This document shows, one piece after another, positions 50,490 to 59,004 of a stretch of DNA of 64,000 nucleotides. A program made the translations under genes and the position numbers. Source of the stretch: DASWOJ01 sp964242415 (GTDB lineage: Bacteria; Pseudomonadota; Alphaproteobacteria; Acetobacterales; Acetobacteraceae). The first letter of the stretch is position 1; every line of letters starts with the position of its first letter. The notes under the pieces are model-generated. The model had not been told where the DNA came from. It made no database searches and worked only from the letters and a program-made list of their open reading frames with translations. Location of the stretch: contig CAXTAT010000001.1 in the NCBI GenBank assembly GCA_964242415.1, positions 1 to 64,000 of the forward strand, given 5' to 3'.

Positions 50490-51449
50490 TCAGGCTTTCG
50501 GAAAGTCGTAGAGTTCTGCAGGATTGTCCACCAGCACCCGCTTGCGCACGGCCTCGTCCGGCACCCAGTCCGTAAGCAGGTCGAACAGCACCGCATCGTC
50601 TGGCTTGTTGTCCAGCTTCTCGGTCGGGTGTGGCCAGTCGCTCCCCCAGACCATGCGGCTGGGCGCGGCGGCGGCAAACGCCCGGGCCACGGCGCTGGCA
50701 TCGGCGTAACCCGGCGGCCCGACCTTGCTGTCGGCATAGGCGCCGGACAGCTTGACCCAGGTGTTCCCCTTGTCGAGAAGCTGGCGGAGCAGCTTGAACG
50801 TGTCGCTCTGCACCCCGTCCGGCTGGGGGCAGTGAGCCAGATGGTCGAACACCAGCTTGCCACGGATGCGCAGGAAGGTGTCGGCGGCTGCCACGATCTT
50901 GTCGCCGGGCATGTTGACCTGGCAGTGCCAGCCCAGCGCGTCCACGCGCTGCGACAGCGGCTCCAGCATCTCAAGCGTGGTGGCGCCGGCCTGTGCCAGG
51001 TTGAACCGGATGCCGCGGATGCCGAGGCCGTGCAGCCGCTGCAGCTCGGCATCGGTGACGGAGGTGTTCACGACCGCGACCCCGCGGAAGTTCGGACCCA
51101 GCGCCGCCATGCCTTCGAGTGTCGGGCGGTTGTCCACGCCATACAGCGAGGGCTGGATGACAACCCCGCGCGTCGTGCCGGTCCGCGCCTGCAGCGCACG
51201 ATAATCCGCCGGCGAGGCGTCCGGCGCCGGCAGACCGCCCGGCGCCGGCGGGAAGCGGCTGTCGTAGATGTGGAAATGGCAGTCGGTGGCGTTCGCCGGG
51301 GCGCGGAGCTTCGATGCCTCGGTTCCGACGGAGTAGCGGACGGCACCCTGGGCAGCGGCAGGCCGCGCCGTTGCGCCAATCGATAGGCTGGCGGTGACGG
51401 CGGCCGTGACGGCCAGTAAATCGCGCCTGCCATGCAGGGAATGGCTCAT
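50490..51449 (-). CDS. Tat-exported amidohydrolase-2 family hydrolase
   Basis: A 319-residue metal-dependent hydrolase. The N-terminus GRRDLLAVTAAVTASLSIGA is a Tat-type signal (RRDLL) with cleavage near AAAQG. The amidohydrolase barrel starts ATDCHFHIYDSRFPP (His-x-His), with WHCQVNMPGDK, GKLVFDHLAHCP, GNTWVKLSGAY and VWGSDWPHPTEKLDN, giving a pattern like 2-pyrone-4,6-dicarboxylate hydrolase and D-galactarolactone hydrolase. It should hydrolyse a lactone or similar bond, unusually in the periplasm. Context does not fix the substrate. Confidence 0.87.
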   Translation of the reverse strand: MSHSLHGRRDLLAVTAAVTASLSIGATARPAAAQGAVRYSVGTEASKLRAPANATDCHFHIYDSRFPPAPGGLPAPDASPADYRALQARTGTTRGVVIQPSLYGVDNRPTLEGMAALGPNFRGVAVVNTSVTDAELQRLHGLGIRGIRFNLAQAGATTLEMLEPLSQRVDALGWHCQVNMPGDKIVAAADTFLRIRGKLVFDHLAHCPQPDGVQSDTFKLLRQLLDKGNTWVKLSGAYADSKVGPPGYADASAVARAFAAAAPSRMVWGSDWPHPTEKLDNKPDDAVLFDLLTDWVPDEAVRKRVLVDNPAELYDFPKA

Positions 51450-51555
51450 GTCTCTCTCCCGGTTGCCGCATTCCAGCAGCTTACTTGCAGCCTAGCCCTC
51501 ATTGAGGCACGGCTGCAACGCGGAGTGACCCATCCTGCAGTCGGTTGTGACTGCG

Positions 51556-51632
51556 ATAGGCGTTGGTGCATGAACGCAGTAACTCATTGTAGGTGTTGAT
51601 TATCTTCGGATTATCCGTGTAGGCTAACCCAC
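51556..51632. repeat. Degenerate repeat, copy 2 of 2 (pair with 29555-29631)
   Basis: Contains GGCGTTGGTGCATGAACGC and ends TCCGTGTAGGCTAACCC. Over the last 37 bases it matches copy 1 at 31 positions, and upstream similarity continues to about 51560. In this copy the parallel reading frame contains an extra stop, so it is more decayed. Confidence 0.5.
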
Positions 51633-51636
51633 TAAG

Positions 51637-51897
51637 ATGGCAAAGTTATCACGAGGCCCCTGCAACAACGCCTTGCGCTGGCTGTGGCAGCACTGGGGCA
51701 CCACCGAGGTGCTGCGCGGCGTGCAGGAGGGCCGCTACGCCACCCTGGGCCACCACCCCGTGCTGCGGCAGGACCCGGGCACGCTGCACCTCAGCTTCTG
51801 GTCAGCCGACTGGACGCCCTGGCATGCGCTGGCCGCGGTCGCCGGGCGCTGGACGGCGCTGCGCTTGAACACCCAGCCGAACTACGGCGGGCCATGA
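51637..51897 (+). CDS. Small hypothetical protein
   Basis: An 86-residue frame starting immediately after the degenerate repeat. It is not low-complexity and has several tryptophans (ALRWLWQHWGTTEVLRG, LSFWSADWTPWHALAAVAG). No family could be named and no ribosome-binding site is clear. It may be part of a mobile remnant rather than an independent gene. Confidence 0.4.
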   Translation: MAKLSRGPCNNALRWLWQHWGTTEVLRGVQEGRYATLGHHPVLRQDPGTLHLSFWSADWTPWHALAAVAGRWTALRLNTQPNYGGP

Positions 51898-52158
51898 CGA
51901 CGTTGCCCGGTTCCTGCCGCGGCTTTCGCGTCCCAGGGCGTTGGCGTCTGATAGGATGACGCACCGTAAATATTTAGCGCGGTTCAGATCAGAGTAACAC
52001 CCAAAACAAGAAACCCTTTCACCATCCAAACTCTATCGATTTCCGGTGGTGCTCGGAGATGGCGCTTCTTGAATCGCGCTCAGAAAGCATGTTCCAGGCA
52101 GGGTTTACTGAAACTTCATCCCCTGGGGAGCAATCTGAAACGAACATACGAGAACCCG

Positions 52159-53160
52159 ATGAAGCACGCCGCCGTCCCCTTGCCCCTGCTTGAAGTCATC
52201 GAGACTGCCCGCATCGCTGCGCTTGCGAGCTACAATGTTCTCGATACCCCGGCGTCGCCGCACTTCGACCAAATGGCCGAGTTCGTGGCCAGCAGCCTGC
52301 ATACCGCGATTGCGCTGATCAGCCTCATCGACCGGGACCGGCAATGGGTGAAGGCGTCCACTGGCATCCACGTCGTCGAGCTGCCGCGGCATCTCTCGTT
52401 CTGCCACCATGCCATCGCAACCGACACCGGTACCCTCGTCGTGCCTGACACGCTGGCCGACGTCAGGTTCAACCGGCACCCTCTTGTCCAGAAAGCGCCG
52501 TTTATCCGGTTCTATGCGGGAGTGGCCCTGGCCGACCAGGACGGCTACCGGCTCGGAACAGTCTCGGTCATGGGTCAGCAGCCAGCCGAGCTGAGCACGG
52601 CGGACGGTGAGTTGCTGCGAGGGGTCGCAGGCCGGGTCGTGGACCTGCTCGTGCTCGGCCGTGCTCGGGCCGGCCAGGATGCGAACGAAGCCTTGCATTG
52701 CGCAGGGCGGCCCATTGCTGGTCCCGCAGGTCACTTCGCAGGTGATCGCAACCCCATGGCTGCCATACCGCTTGAGCTTACGGGAGCCGCGGCACCCCGA
52801 TCATTGCCGTCCAGCTTGGTTGCGCTGAATTCGGCCTCCTTCGTGGATCGCGAGGTCCCGCCCCCAGGGCGGGGGTGGCTGGGAGTGAAGACCGAACTGG
52901 CGCGGCCGCTGCCGGATTCCGGTGATGTCGGTCGCCTGATCGTCAGGATCGCCCGCAACAGCCCCGCCGAACGCGCTGGCCTGAAGGTTGGCGATATCCT
53001 ACTGGCCATTGATCGGCAGTTGACCCGGCGCGGCAGTGATATCATGACAGCGATGGCGTGCTGCGCCGTTGGCGAGCAGGCGGAGTTGCGGCTCTGGCGA
53101 TCGGGAAAGGTCATGCAGACGGTCATCGGGGTCGAGGCTGCGCCGCCTGTAGCGCGATAG
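52159..53160 (+). CDS. GAF domain protein with C-terminal PDZ domain
   Basis: A 333-residue protein starting at 52159. Residues about 20-170 form a GAF domain of the type found in sensor proteins (RIAALASYNVLDTPASPHFD, ISLIDRDRQWVKASTGIHVV, LSFCHHAIATDTGTLVVPDT, FYAGVALADQDGYRLGTVSV). A linker of about 70 residues follows, then a PDZ domain (RGWLGVKTELARPL...NSPAERAGLKVGDILLAIDR) at about 235-325. There is no kinase, cyclase or DNA-binding output domain, no signal peptide and no membrane helix. GAF-PDZ is an unusual pairing. A cytoplasmic adaptor role is inferred. No operon partner. Confidence 0.8.
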   Translation: MKHAAVPLPLLEVIETARIAALASYNVLDTPASPHFDQMAEFVASSLHTAIALISLIDRDRQWVKASTGIHVVELPRHLSFCHHAIATDTGTLVVPDTLADVRFNRHPLVQKAPFIRFYAGVALADQDGYRLGTVSVMGQQPAELSTADGELLRGVAGRVVDLLVLGRARAGQDANEALHCAGRPIAGPAGHFAGDRNPMAAIPLELTGAAAPRSLPSSLVALNSASFVDREVPPPGRGWLGVKTELARPLPDSGDVGRLIVRIARNSPAERAGLKVGDILLAIDRQLTRRGSDIMTAMACCAVGEQAELRLWRSGKVMQTVIGVEAAPPVAR

Positions 53161-53211
53161 TCTGGGTAAGAAGCGTAGTGCCGGCACCGTCGAATTGGTG
53201 GCTGGCCGGGC

Positions 53212-53227
53212 GTTGTTGCATCGATCA
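53212..53227. repeat. Putative IS end, copy 2 (inverted)
   Basis: GTTGTTGCATCGATCA, the reverse complement (with one change) of the sequence at 37479-37494 and 63411-63426. It lies in the 251-base gap between the GAF-PDZ gene and opgH, which otherwise holds nothing recognisable. Confidence 0.45.
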
Positions 53228-53411
53228 GTTTCAAAGCGGCGTGAAAAACCCATGCCTGCCGAGGCAGGCGAGCGAGAAATTCCTGCTTATGCCCCCCTTG
53301 CCGCCCGGCCGCCGCGGACATGCAAAATTAGGAGGTTGGACGGACGATCGAAACCGAGCCATTGCCGGGGATGCCACCTCGTCCGCTCAACCCAGATTTT
53401 AAGCCGGGGTG

Positions 53412-55541
53412 CTACAGCACGGGTTGGCAGCCCAACCTGGCCAGGCCATCAAGCCCTGCCGCCTGGCCCAGCACCGCCGCCGCCTCCGCCCGGGACAGCG
53501 ACGCCATGGCGTCCTCGACCGTGTCGGCATCCGCCAGCTTGGCCATGCCGACTGCCAGGACCGGATCGACAGGACCTTGGCCGCGGGGCCGTGGCGGGGG
53601 CAGCATGGCGCGGTGCCGGGCCAGCAGCGCCGGATCGCGCAGCAGGCGCGGGATGGCCGGCTCGGACGGGGCGCGCAGCTCCCGCGCCAGGGCGGCGGCG
53701 CGCAGCAGCACCGTGGGCGTCTGCCGCTCCTCCGGCGTGCTCAGCAGCCCCAGCCGGCGCAGCCCCAGCCCGGCGCCGCGGCTGCCCGTCAGCAGCACCA
53801 GCGGGATCGCCAACCCCAGTCCCAGCAGCACCGGCAGCATCCACCCGAACAGCGCCGGGGACACCGCCCACACCGCGCCGCCCAGCAGCAGCCCGAACCC
53901 GGTGAAGCGCCAGTAGCCCCGCCACACCTGGCGGAACGGCACCCGGCCGTCGTCCCGCTGCTGCGCCGCCCAGCCGCCGTCCCGGCCCAGCAAGATGCCG
54001 GCAACCGCGCCCGTGTGGATCAGCATGGCCACCGGCGCGACCAGCCCGCCCAGCAGGGTTTCAATCAGCACGCCCAGCCCGGTCCGCACCATGCCGCCGC
54101 AGCCGCGCCGCAGCGCCCCGTCCCGCAGCAGGGCGGCGTATGCCATGGCCTTGGGCGCCAGCAGCACCGCCATGGTGCCGATGAACACCCACTTCGCCAG
54201 CACGGGATCGACCTGCGGCCAGGACGGGAACAGCGACCGCCCCTCCGGGAAGTACTCCGGCCGGATGAACCTGGATTGCAGCGAGATCAGCACCCCCGCC
54301 AGCAGGAACAGCAGCCACAGGGGGGAGGTCACGTAGCTGCCGATCCCCATCAGCAGGTGCAGCCGGCTGACCGGGTGCAGCCCGGCCGCCCCCAGCACGC
54401 CCGCATGTTGCAGGTTGCCCTGGCACCAGCGCCGGTCGCGCACCGCCACGTCGGTCAGCGACGGCGGCCCCTCCTCGAAGCTGCCGCCCAGCCCCGGCGC
54501 CATGTGGACCGCCCAGCCCGCCCGGCGGATCAGCGCGGCCTCCACGAAATCGTGGCTCAGGATGTGGCCGCCGAACGGGGTGCGCCCGCGCAGGGTGGGC
54601 AGCCCGGCCGCCGCAGCGAACGCGGCGGTGCGTATGGCGGCGTTGTGGCCCCAGTAGTTGCCCTCCGACCCATGCCACCACGCGATCCCCTGCGCGATCA
54701 GCGGCCCGTACACCCGCCCGGCGAACTGCTGCATCCGCGCGAACAGCGTCGAGGCGCCGACGATCACCGGCAGGGTCTGCAGGATGCCGACGCCGGGGTT
54801 CCGCTCCATTGCGCAGGCCAGGCGCACCAGCGTCGCGCCCTCCATCACGCTGTCGGCGTCCAGCACCAGCATCACCGGATACGCCGCACCCCAGCGCCGC
54901 ACCCAGTCGGCGATGTTGCCGGCCTTGCGCTCGGTGTTCTTGGCCCGGCGCCGGTAATGAATGCGGCCCTCCCCGCCGGTCCGGTCGAGCAGCGCCAAGA
55001 ACGCCGCCTCCTCCGCGATCCACACGTCGGGGTCGGTGGTGTCGCTCAGGATGAACAGATCGAAGGCGCCAGCGTGGCCGGTGGCGTCCAGCGACTCCCA
55101 GGTGGCTTGCAGCCCGGCCATCACGCGCGCCGGGTCCTCGTTGTAGGTCGGCATCAGCAGCGCGGTCCGCAGGCCCGGCGCCGGCAGCGGGCCATCATCG
55201 ATCCCCAGCCCCAGCCCGCCGCGGCGCAGGATGGACCACAACCCGCCCGCGGCGCTGGTGCAGGCCAGCGCGATCCAGGCAAACAGCACCGTGAACAGGC
55301 CCAGCACGATCCAGCCGAGCACGCTCTCGCCGCCGCCGTTCAGCACCCAATACATCCAGTAGGCGGCATACCCCGTCATCCCCACGGCACCGCCGACCAC
55401 GAAGATGCGCCGCGCGAGCAGCCCCGCCGGGCGCGTCGGCGGCGCCGGGCCGCGTGCGGGGGCGGCCCGCAAGTCCTGCACCGGCATATCCAGCGGCGCG
55501 TCGTCCGGCAGCGTCCTGAACGGTGGGGCCTCGATGTCCAC
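53412..55541 (-). CDS. opgH: Glucans biosynthesis glucosyltransferase OpgH (MdoH)
   Basis: A 709-residue GT2 enzyme of the inner membrane that builds the beta-glucan backbone of osmoregulated periplasmic glucans from UDP-glucose. Catalytic motifs are LFILSDTTDPDVWI, the DxD-like MLVLDADSVMEGATL, SHDFVEAALIRR and DVAVRDRRWCQGNLQHAG. Two helices precede the catalytic domain and about five follow. The start is set at the GTG 55541, which shares a base with the opgG stop (TAGTG); a GTG- or ATG-led frame reaching 55604 lies inside opgG. It is shorter than E. coli OpgH (847 residues), mainly in the N-terminal cytoplasmic part. Confidence 0.92.
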   Translation of the reverse strand: MDIEAPPFRTLPDDAPLDMPVQDLRAAPARGPAPPTRPAGLLARRIFVVGGAVGMTGYAAYWMYWVLNGGGESVLGWIVLGLFTVLFAWIALACTSAAGGLWSILRRGGLGLGIDDGPLPAPGLRTALLMPTYNEDPARVMAGLQATWESLDATGHAGAFDLFILSDTTDPDVWIAEEAAFLALLDRTGGEGRIHYRRRAKNTERKAGNIADWVRRWGAAYPVMLVLDADSVMEGATLVRLACAMERNPGVGILQTLPVIVGASTLFARMQQFAGRVYGPLIAQGIAWWHGSEGNYWGHNAAIRTAAFAAAAGLPTLRGRTPFGGHILSHDFVEAALIRRAGWAVHMAPGLGGSFEEGPPSLTDVAVRDRRWCQGNLQHAGVLGAAGLHPVSRLHLLMGIGSYVTSPLWLLFLLAGVLISLQSRFIRPEYFPEGRSLFPSWPQVDPVLAKWVFIGTMAVLLAPKAMAYAALLRDGALRRGCGGMVRTGLGVLIETLLGGLVAPVAMLIHTGAVAGILLGRDGGWAAQQRDDGRVPFRQVWRGYWRFTGFGLLLGGAVWAVSPALFGWMLPVLLGLGLAIPLVLLTGSRGAGLGLRRLGLLSTPEERQTPTVLLRAAALARELRAPSEPAIPRLLRDPALLARHRAMLPPPRPRGQGPVDPVLAVGMAKLADADTVEDAMASLSRAEAAAVLGQAAGLDGLARLGCQPVL

Positions 55542-57052
55542 TATGCCGTCCAGCGATACAGCCAGGTCTCCGACAGCGGCCCGGCCTCCCCCAGCAGCAC
55601 GCACCGCAGCTCCGACACTTTTGCGCCGTCCGGCTGCAGCTCGAAGCTGACGCGCCAGCCGCCGGTCTCGGGGTTGGGGACGCTGAACACGGTGCCGACC
55701 TTGCCGGCGCTTGCGGTGATGTCGGGCCGCACCTTGGCGTCGGGCGGCAGGCCCCTCACCGGGTCGCCCACGATGTCCAGCACGAAGACCCGGCTGCCGC
55801 GCTCGCCCCCGGCGCCGGACCGCGTGGCGGCGATGCGGGCCAGCTTAGAGGGCACCGGGGCGTCCCAGCCCCAATGCATCCGGTAGGTCGCGCTGTATTC
55901 CCCACCCTTGCGCAGCGGCTCCTTCGGACGCCAGAAGGCGACGATGTTGTCGTTGGTCTCATTGGCGGTGGGGATTTCCACCAGGTCCACGGCGCCGGCG
56001 CCCCAGTCACCGATCGGCTCGATCCACAGGCCGGGCCGCCGCTCGTACTGCGCCTCCAGGTCCTGGTAGTCGGCGAACGCCCGGGCGCGCTGCATCAGGC
56101 CGAAGCCGCGCGGGTTGGCGTCGGCGAACGTGCTGACCTGCAGATCGACCGGGTTCGCCAGCGGACGCCACAGCGCCTCGCTGCCGCCGGTCAGCATCTG
56201 CAGGGCGTCGTTGTCGTGCACGGCGGGGCGCCAATCATCGCGCGGCCGGTCGGCGGGGCCGAACAGGTACATGCTGGTCAGCGTCGCCAGGCCAGGCTCG
56301 GCGATGTCGGTCCGGGGATACAGCACGCTTTCAACGTCGAACACCGTGGTCTCGCCGGGGCGGATGGTGAAGCGGTAAGCGCCGGTGGTGCTGGCGGTGT
56401 CCAGCAGGGCGTGCACGACCAGCGACGCCGCGCCTGCCGCAGGGCGCTCCAGCCAGAAGGCGCGGAAGCGCGCGAACTCCTCCCCCCGCGGGTTGCCGGT
56501 GCCGATGGCGAGGCCGCGGGCCGACAGCCCGTACACTTGGTCCTTGGCGACGGCGCGGAAGTAGCTGGCGCCGAGGAACACCACGGCCTCGGTGAAGGCG
56601 TCCGGGCGGTTCAGCCGGGCGTGCAGGCGGAAGCCCGCGAATCCCAGGTCTGGCAGGCGCATCGCCACGTCCGGCCAGTCGAACAGGTCGGGCGAGTACG
56701 GCACGCGCGCCGATTGGCCGTCCACGACCTCAAACACCTCGATGGCCGGCCGGTACAGGAACCCGCGCGGGAAGAACTGCACCTGGAACGGCAGCCCGTC
56801 CCGCCACAGCGCGCGGTCCGGCCGGTAGGCGATGGCGCGGTATTGCTCGTAGGTCAGCTTGTCCACCGGGCCGGGCAGGGCGGTGTCGGGCGCGGCATAG
56901 GGCTGCTTGGACAATGCCAATGCCATCCGGCGCACGGCAGCGCCGTCGAAGGGGCCAGTGCCCGGCCCAGGCTCCGACGCACCTGCCGCGCCGCCGAGGA
57001 CGGAGGCTGCGGCTAGGGTCGCGCTCGACAGCAGGAGGTCACGTCGGTGCAA
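55541..57052 (-). CDS. opgG: Periplasmic glucan biosynthesis protein OpgG/OpgD
   Basis: A 503-residue protein of the MdoG/OpgG/OpgD family (GH186-like), acting on nascent periplasmic glucans. The N-terminus MHRRDLLLSSATLAAASVLG is Tat-like (RRDLLL), as in OpgD. Family segments are KLTYEQYRAIAYRPDRALWR, FQVQFFPRGFLYRPAIEVFE, FAGFRLHARLNRPD, ASYFRAVAKDQVYGLSARGL, PVDLQVSTFADANPRGFGLM and GLWIEPIGDWGAGAVDLVEI. The Tat signal leans towards OpgD, the pairing with opgH towards OpgG; both are used for this family. Its stop overlaps the opgH start, so they form a two-gene operon. Confidence 0.93.
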   Translation of the reverse strand: MHRRDLLLSSATLAAASVLGGAAGASEPGPGTGPFDGAAVRRMALALSKQPYAAPDTALPGPVDKLTYEQYRAIAYRPDRALWRDGLPFQVQFFPRGFLYRPAIEVFEVVDGQSARVPYSPDLFDWPDVAMRLPDLGFAGFRLHARLNRPDAFTEAVVFLGASYFRAVAKDQVYGLSARGLAIGTGNPRGEEFARFRAFWLERPAAGAASLVVHALLDTASTTGAYRFTIRPGETTVFDVESVLYPRTDIAEPGLATLTSMYLFGPADRPRDDWRPAVHDNDALQMLTGGSEALWRPLANPVDLQVSTFADANPRGFGLMQRARAFADYQDLEAQYERRPGLWIEPIGDWGAGAVDLVEIPTANETNDNIVAFWRPKEPLRKGGEYSATYRMHWGWDAPVPSKLARIAATRSGAGGERGSRVFVLDIVGDPVRGLPPDAKVRPDITASAGKVGTVFSVPNPETGGWRVSFELQPDGAKVSELRCVLLGEAGPLSETWLYRWTA

Positions 57053-57499
57053 GATTGATCCTAGAGGTGGGGCTGCCGTGCAGTTGGCGGACAGGGCCGC
57101 GCATCTAGGACTGGACGCCTACCGAATGCGTTTGGCAACATTAAGGCCGGCTTGCCCGGTCCAGGCGTTCATCGCCTGATGCCGCCCCCGTCCGCCATGG
57201 CTTGAGGCTCGCTTGCATCCCTTCTCCGTGCCGCCGCCGGGGACCTCGCTATCCGCCGCCGCAATCCTGTCGCGTGGTGACCCGCCCCGGCAGACGAGCG
57301 CGTGCAGCGCCATCCACGCCTGATCCAGCCCGCTGCCGACCCCGGGCAGGGTGCGCCCGCCCACGTCGCCTCCCGGTGTGCAATGAGCGCCGGCTTGGTT
57401 TTGGGGATGGTCCTGTCCGCGCCGGCGCTTTCCTGACGGACGCCTCCGGTGGGCCGAAGGATGCGGGAGGTCTGGCAACGGCCGCAGGATCGAGCGCCG
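57053..57499. other. Gap with no recognisable gene
   Basis: About 447 bases upstream of opgG. A minus-strand frame (57119-57478) is open but matches no family I can name and has no clear ribosome-binding site. It must contain the opg promoter. No repeat of note seen. Confidence 0.4.
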
Positions 57500-57811
57500 C
57501 TAGGTGCCCAGCCGCATCCCCTCCAAGATGGGCACCTTCGCCAGCGCCAGCTCCAATGTGCCCAGCTCCCATGCCCCGCCCAACGACCGGGCCAGGAACA
57601 CCGTGCCGCAGTCCGTCGGGTTCATGGAGTAGAGAACAGCCGCAGGGTGGCGAAGGAAGATTTCAGCGACTTCCAGGAAGTCCTGGTGGTGCGTGACGAT
57701 CCTCATGCGTAGGCCCAGCGGACGCGCGCAGTTCCATTTCATGATGGTTGCGACCTGGTCGAGCGTGAACGCCGGATGCTGGGGAACGGATCGTGGGGTA
57801 TTGGTTTGCAT
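57500..57811 (-). CDS. Small hypothetical protein
   Basis: A 103-residue frame from the ATG at 57811. It is compositionally normal, with segments such as FTLDQVATIMKWNCARPLGL and LEVAEIFLRHPAAVLYSMNP, and no signal or membrane helix. No family recognised and the ribosome-binding site is weak. Flanked by decayed DNA, so it may itself be a remnant. Confidence 0.4.
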   Translation of the reverse strand: MQTNTPRSVPQHPAFTLDQVATIMKWNCARPLGLRMRIVTHHQDFLEVAEIFLRHPAAVLYSMNPTDCGTVFLARSLGGAWELGTLELALAKVPILEGMRLGT

Positions 57812-58011
57812 TGATGACTTCAGGTTCTGCTTGCACTCGAAGGACACCACGGCGGGACGGGGACAGTCACGTTAGGTTATGTCGATGCAAGTCGGGATCG
57901 CTCCTGCACGCTGCAGCCGGTCCGTTTGGGATGGCTGGACCCAGGCAGGCGGGGTAAGGTTGGAACTGCGATCCAGACTAGGGGTTTGGTCCTATCGCAC
58001 CCACGATACAC

Positions 58012-58090
58012 ACCTTTATCGCCTACTCCCACGTCAGCACCGACAAGCAGGGGTAGTCCGGCCTCGTGCTGGACGCGCAACGCACGCGAA
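58012..58090 (+). pseudogene. Serine recombinase (resolvase/invertase) N-terminal remnant
   Basis: The plus strand reads TFIAYSHVSTDKQG, a stop, then SGLVLDAQR. This is the start of a serine recombinase catalytic domain (usual Y.RVSTDKQG.SGLGL.AQR), with the conserved Arg changed to His and an internal TAG. Homology ends near 58090. Confidence 0.7.
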
Positions 58091-58281
58091 GCGGGACGGC
58101 AGGCGGGGCATGGCGAAATCTCCTAGCGGGACCCGCCAGCGCAACGCACCACTCGCCTCGCCACCCAGCCCCCCGTCAGCCCACCCAGGACCGGCCAAAG
58201 CCACATGAAAACTCGGGCCATGTGCGGCCGCCATGTCTCAGCCCGACCGGCCGCCAAGCGTGGCAGCCGGTGCAGACGGCT

Positions 58282-58653
58282 CTACTTCAGCTTGATCGAG
58301 AAGTGCTTGAACACCTCTTTCTCGATGGTCCAGGTGCCCTTGAAATCCGCCTCGACCACGAACGCGTCTCCGGCCCTCACCGTCACCGGCTGGCCACCGT
58401 CGGGCGTGATGATGATTTCGCCCTCGATCATGTGCACGAACTCAGGCGCCGCATAGGTCGCATGATAGGTGCCGGGCGTGGCGGCCCACCAGCCCGAGAT
58501 CATCGAGCCGTCCTCGGACGTATACTCGATCCATGTCTTCATCGTGGGGTGGCCCTTGATCTTTTTCCAGCCGTCGAGGTCGCTCTCGATCGGCTTGGCG
58601 GCTTTCATGCCGAACTTGGTCACGGGTGCAGTCATCGTCAGACTATCGGACAT
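58282..58653 (-). CDS. Small cupin-domain protein
   Basis: A 123-residue single-domain cupin beginning at 58653 (GGAAACGAGG upstream). It resembles the DUF861/EutQ-like cupin_3 group: TWIEYTSEDGSMISGWWAAT, PGTYHATYAAPEFVHMIEGE with an HxxxxxE-type metal arrangement, the GDAFVVEADFKGTWTIEKEV second motif, and a final FKHFSIKLK. Such proteins are often metal-binding isomerases or hydrolases, or of unknown function. It lies alone, 351 bases from the molybdopterin enzyme on the same strand, with a terminator-like hairpin between. Confidence 0.85.
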   Translation of the reverse strand: MSDSLTMTAPVTKFGMKAAKPIESDLDGWKKIKGHPTMKTWIEYTSEDGSMISGWWAATPGTYHATYAAPEFVHMIEGEIIITPDGGQPVTVRAGDAFVVEADFKGTWTIEKEVFKHFSIKLK

Positions 58654-58966
58654 CTTGACCTCGTTTCCTTCTGATCGTGCTTTGGGACCGAGTGCATCGG
58701 CACACGATCGTTTGGCGCTCCACCGAAGGGCGGAGCTGTTCGACCGGCCTCGACCTCGGACGCCCGGCCGGCCGGCAGAAGTGCCAGCCTCGAAAGCTTC
58801 CATGGTGCCAGCGGGCTGACGCGCCCCGGCCGCGGTCGCTCCACGCCACTGGTAAACAGGCATAGGCGGCGGCTGTCGTTGACGATGTGCGGCGTGGATA
58901 CCCCGGAGGCCATGCATCGCCGTAAGCCGCCGGCCTCGTTCCGCGTCGCCGTGGTTTCGGGAGCAA

Positions 58967-58989
58967 CGGCCGCCGGGACCCGGCGGCCG
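58967..58989 (-). terminator. Strong hairpin after the molybdopterin oxidoreductase gene
   Basis: Perfect arms CGGCCGCCGGG (58967-58977) and CCCGGCGGCCG (58979-58989) 16 bases beyond the stop of the minus-strand gene. Position and stem support transcription termination. The rest of 58654-58966 shows no gene. Confidence 0.6.
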
Positions 58990-59004
58990 CTCCGATGCAG
59001 GCGG

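Noticed and set aside
53409..55886. An 825-codon open frame on the plus strand opposite opgH/opgG
   Set aside because: It is the complement of two well-recognised genes in high-GC DNA, is rich in Gln/Arg/Pro/His and matches no family.
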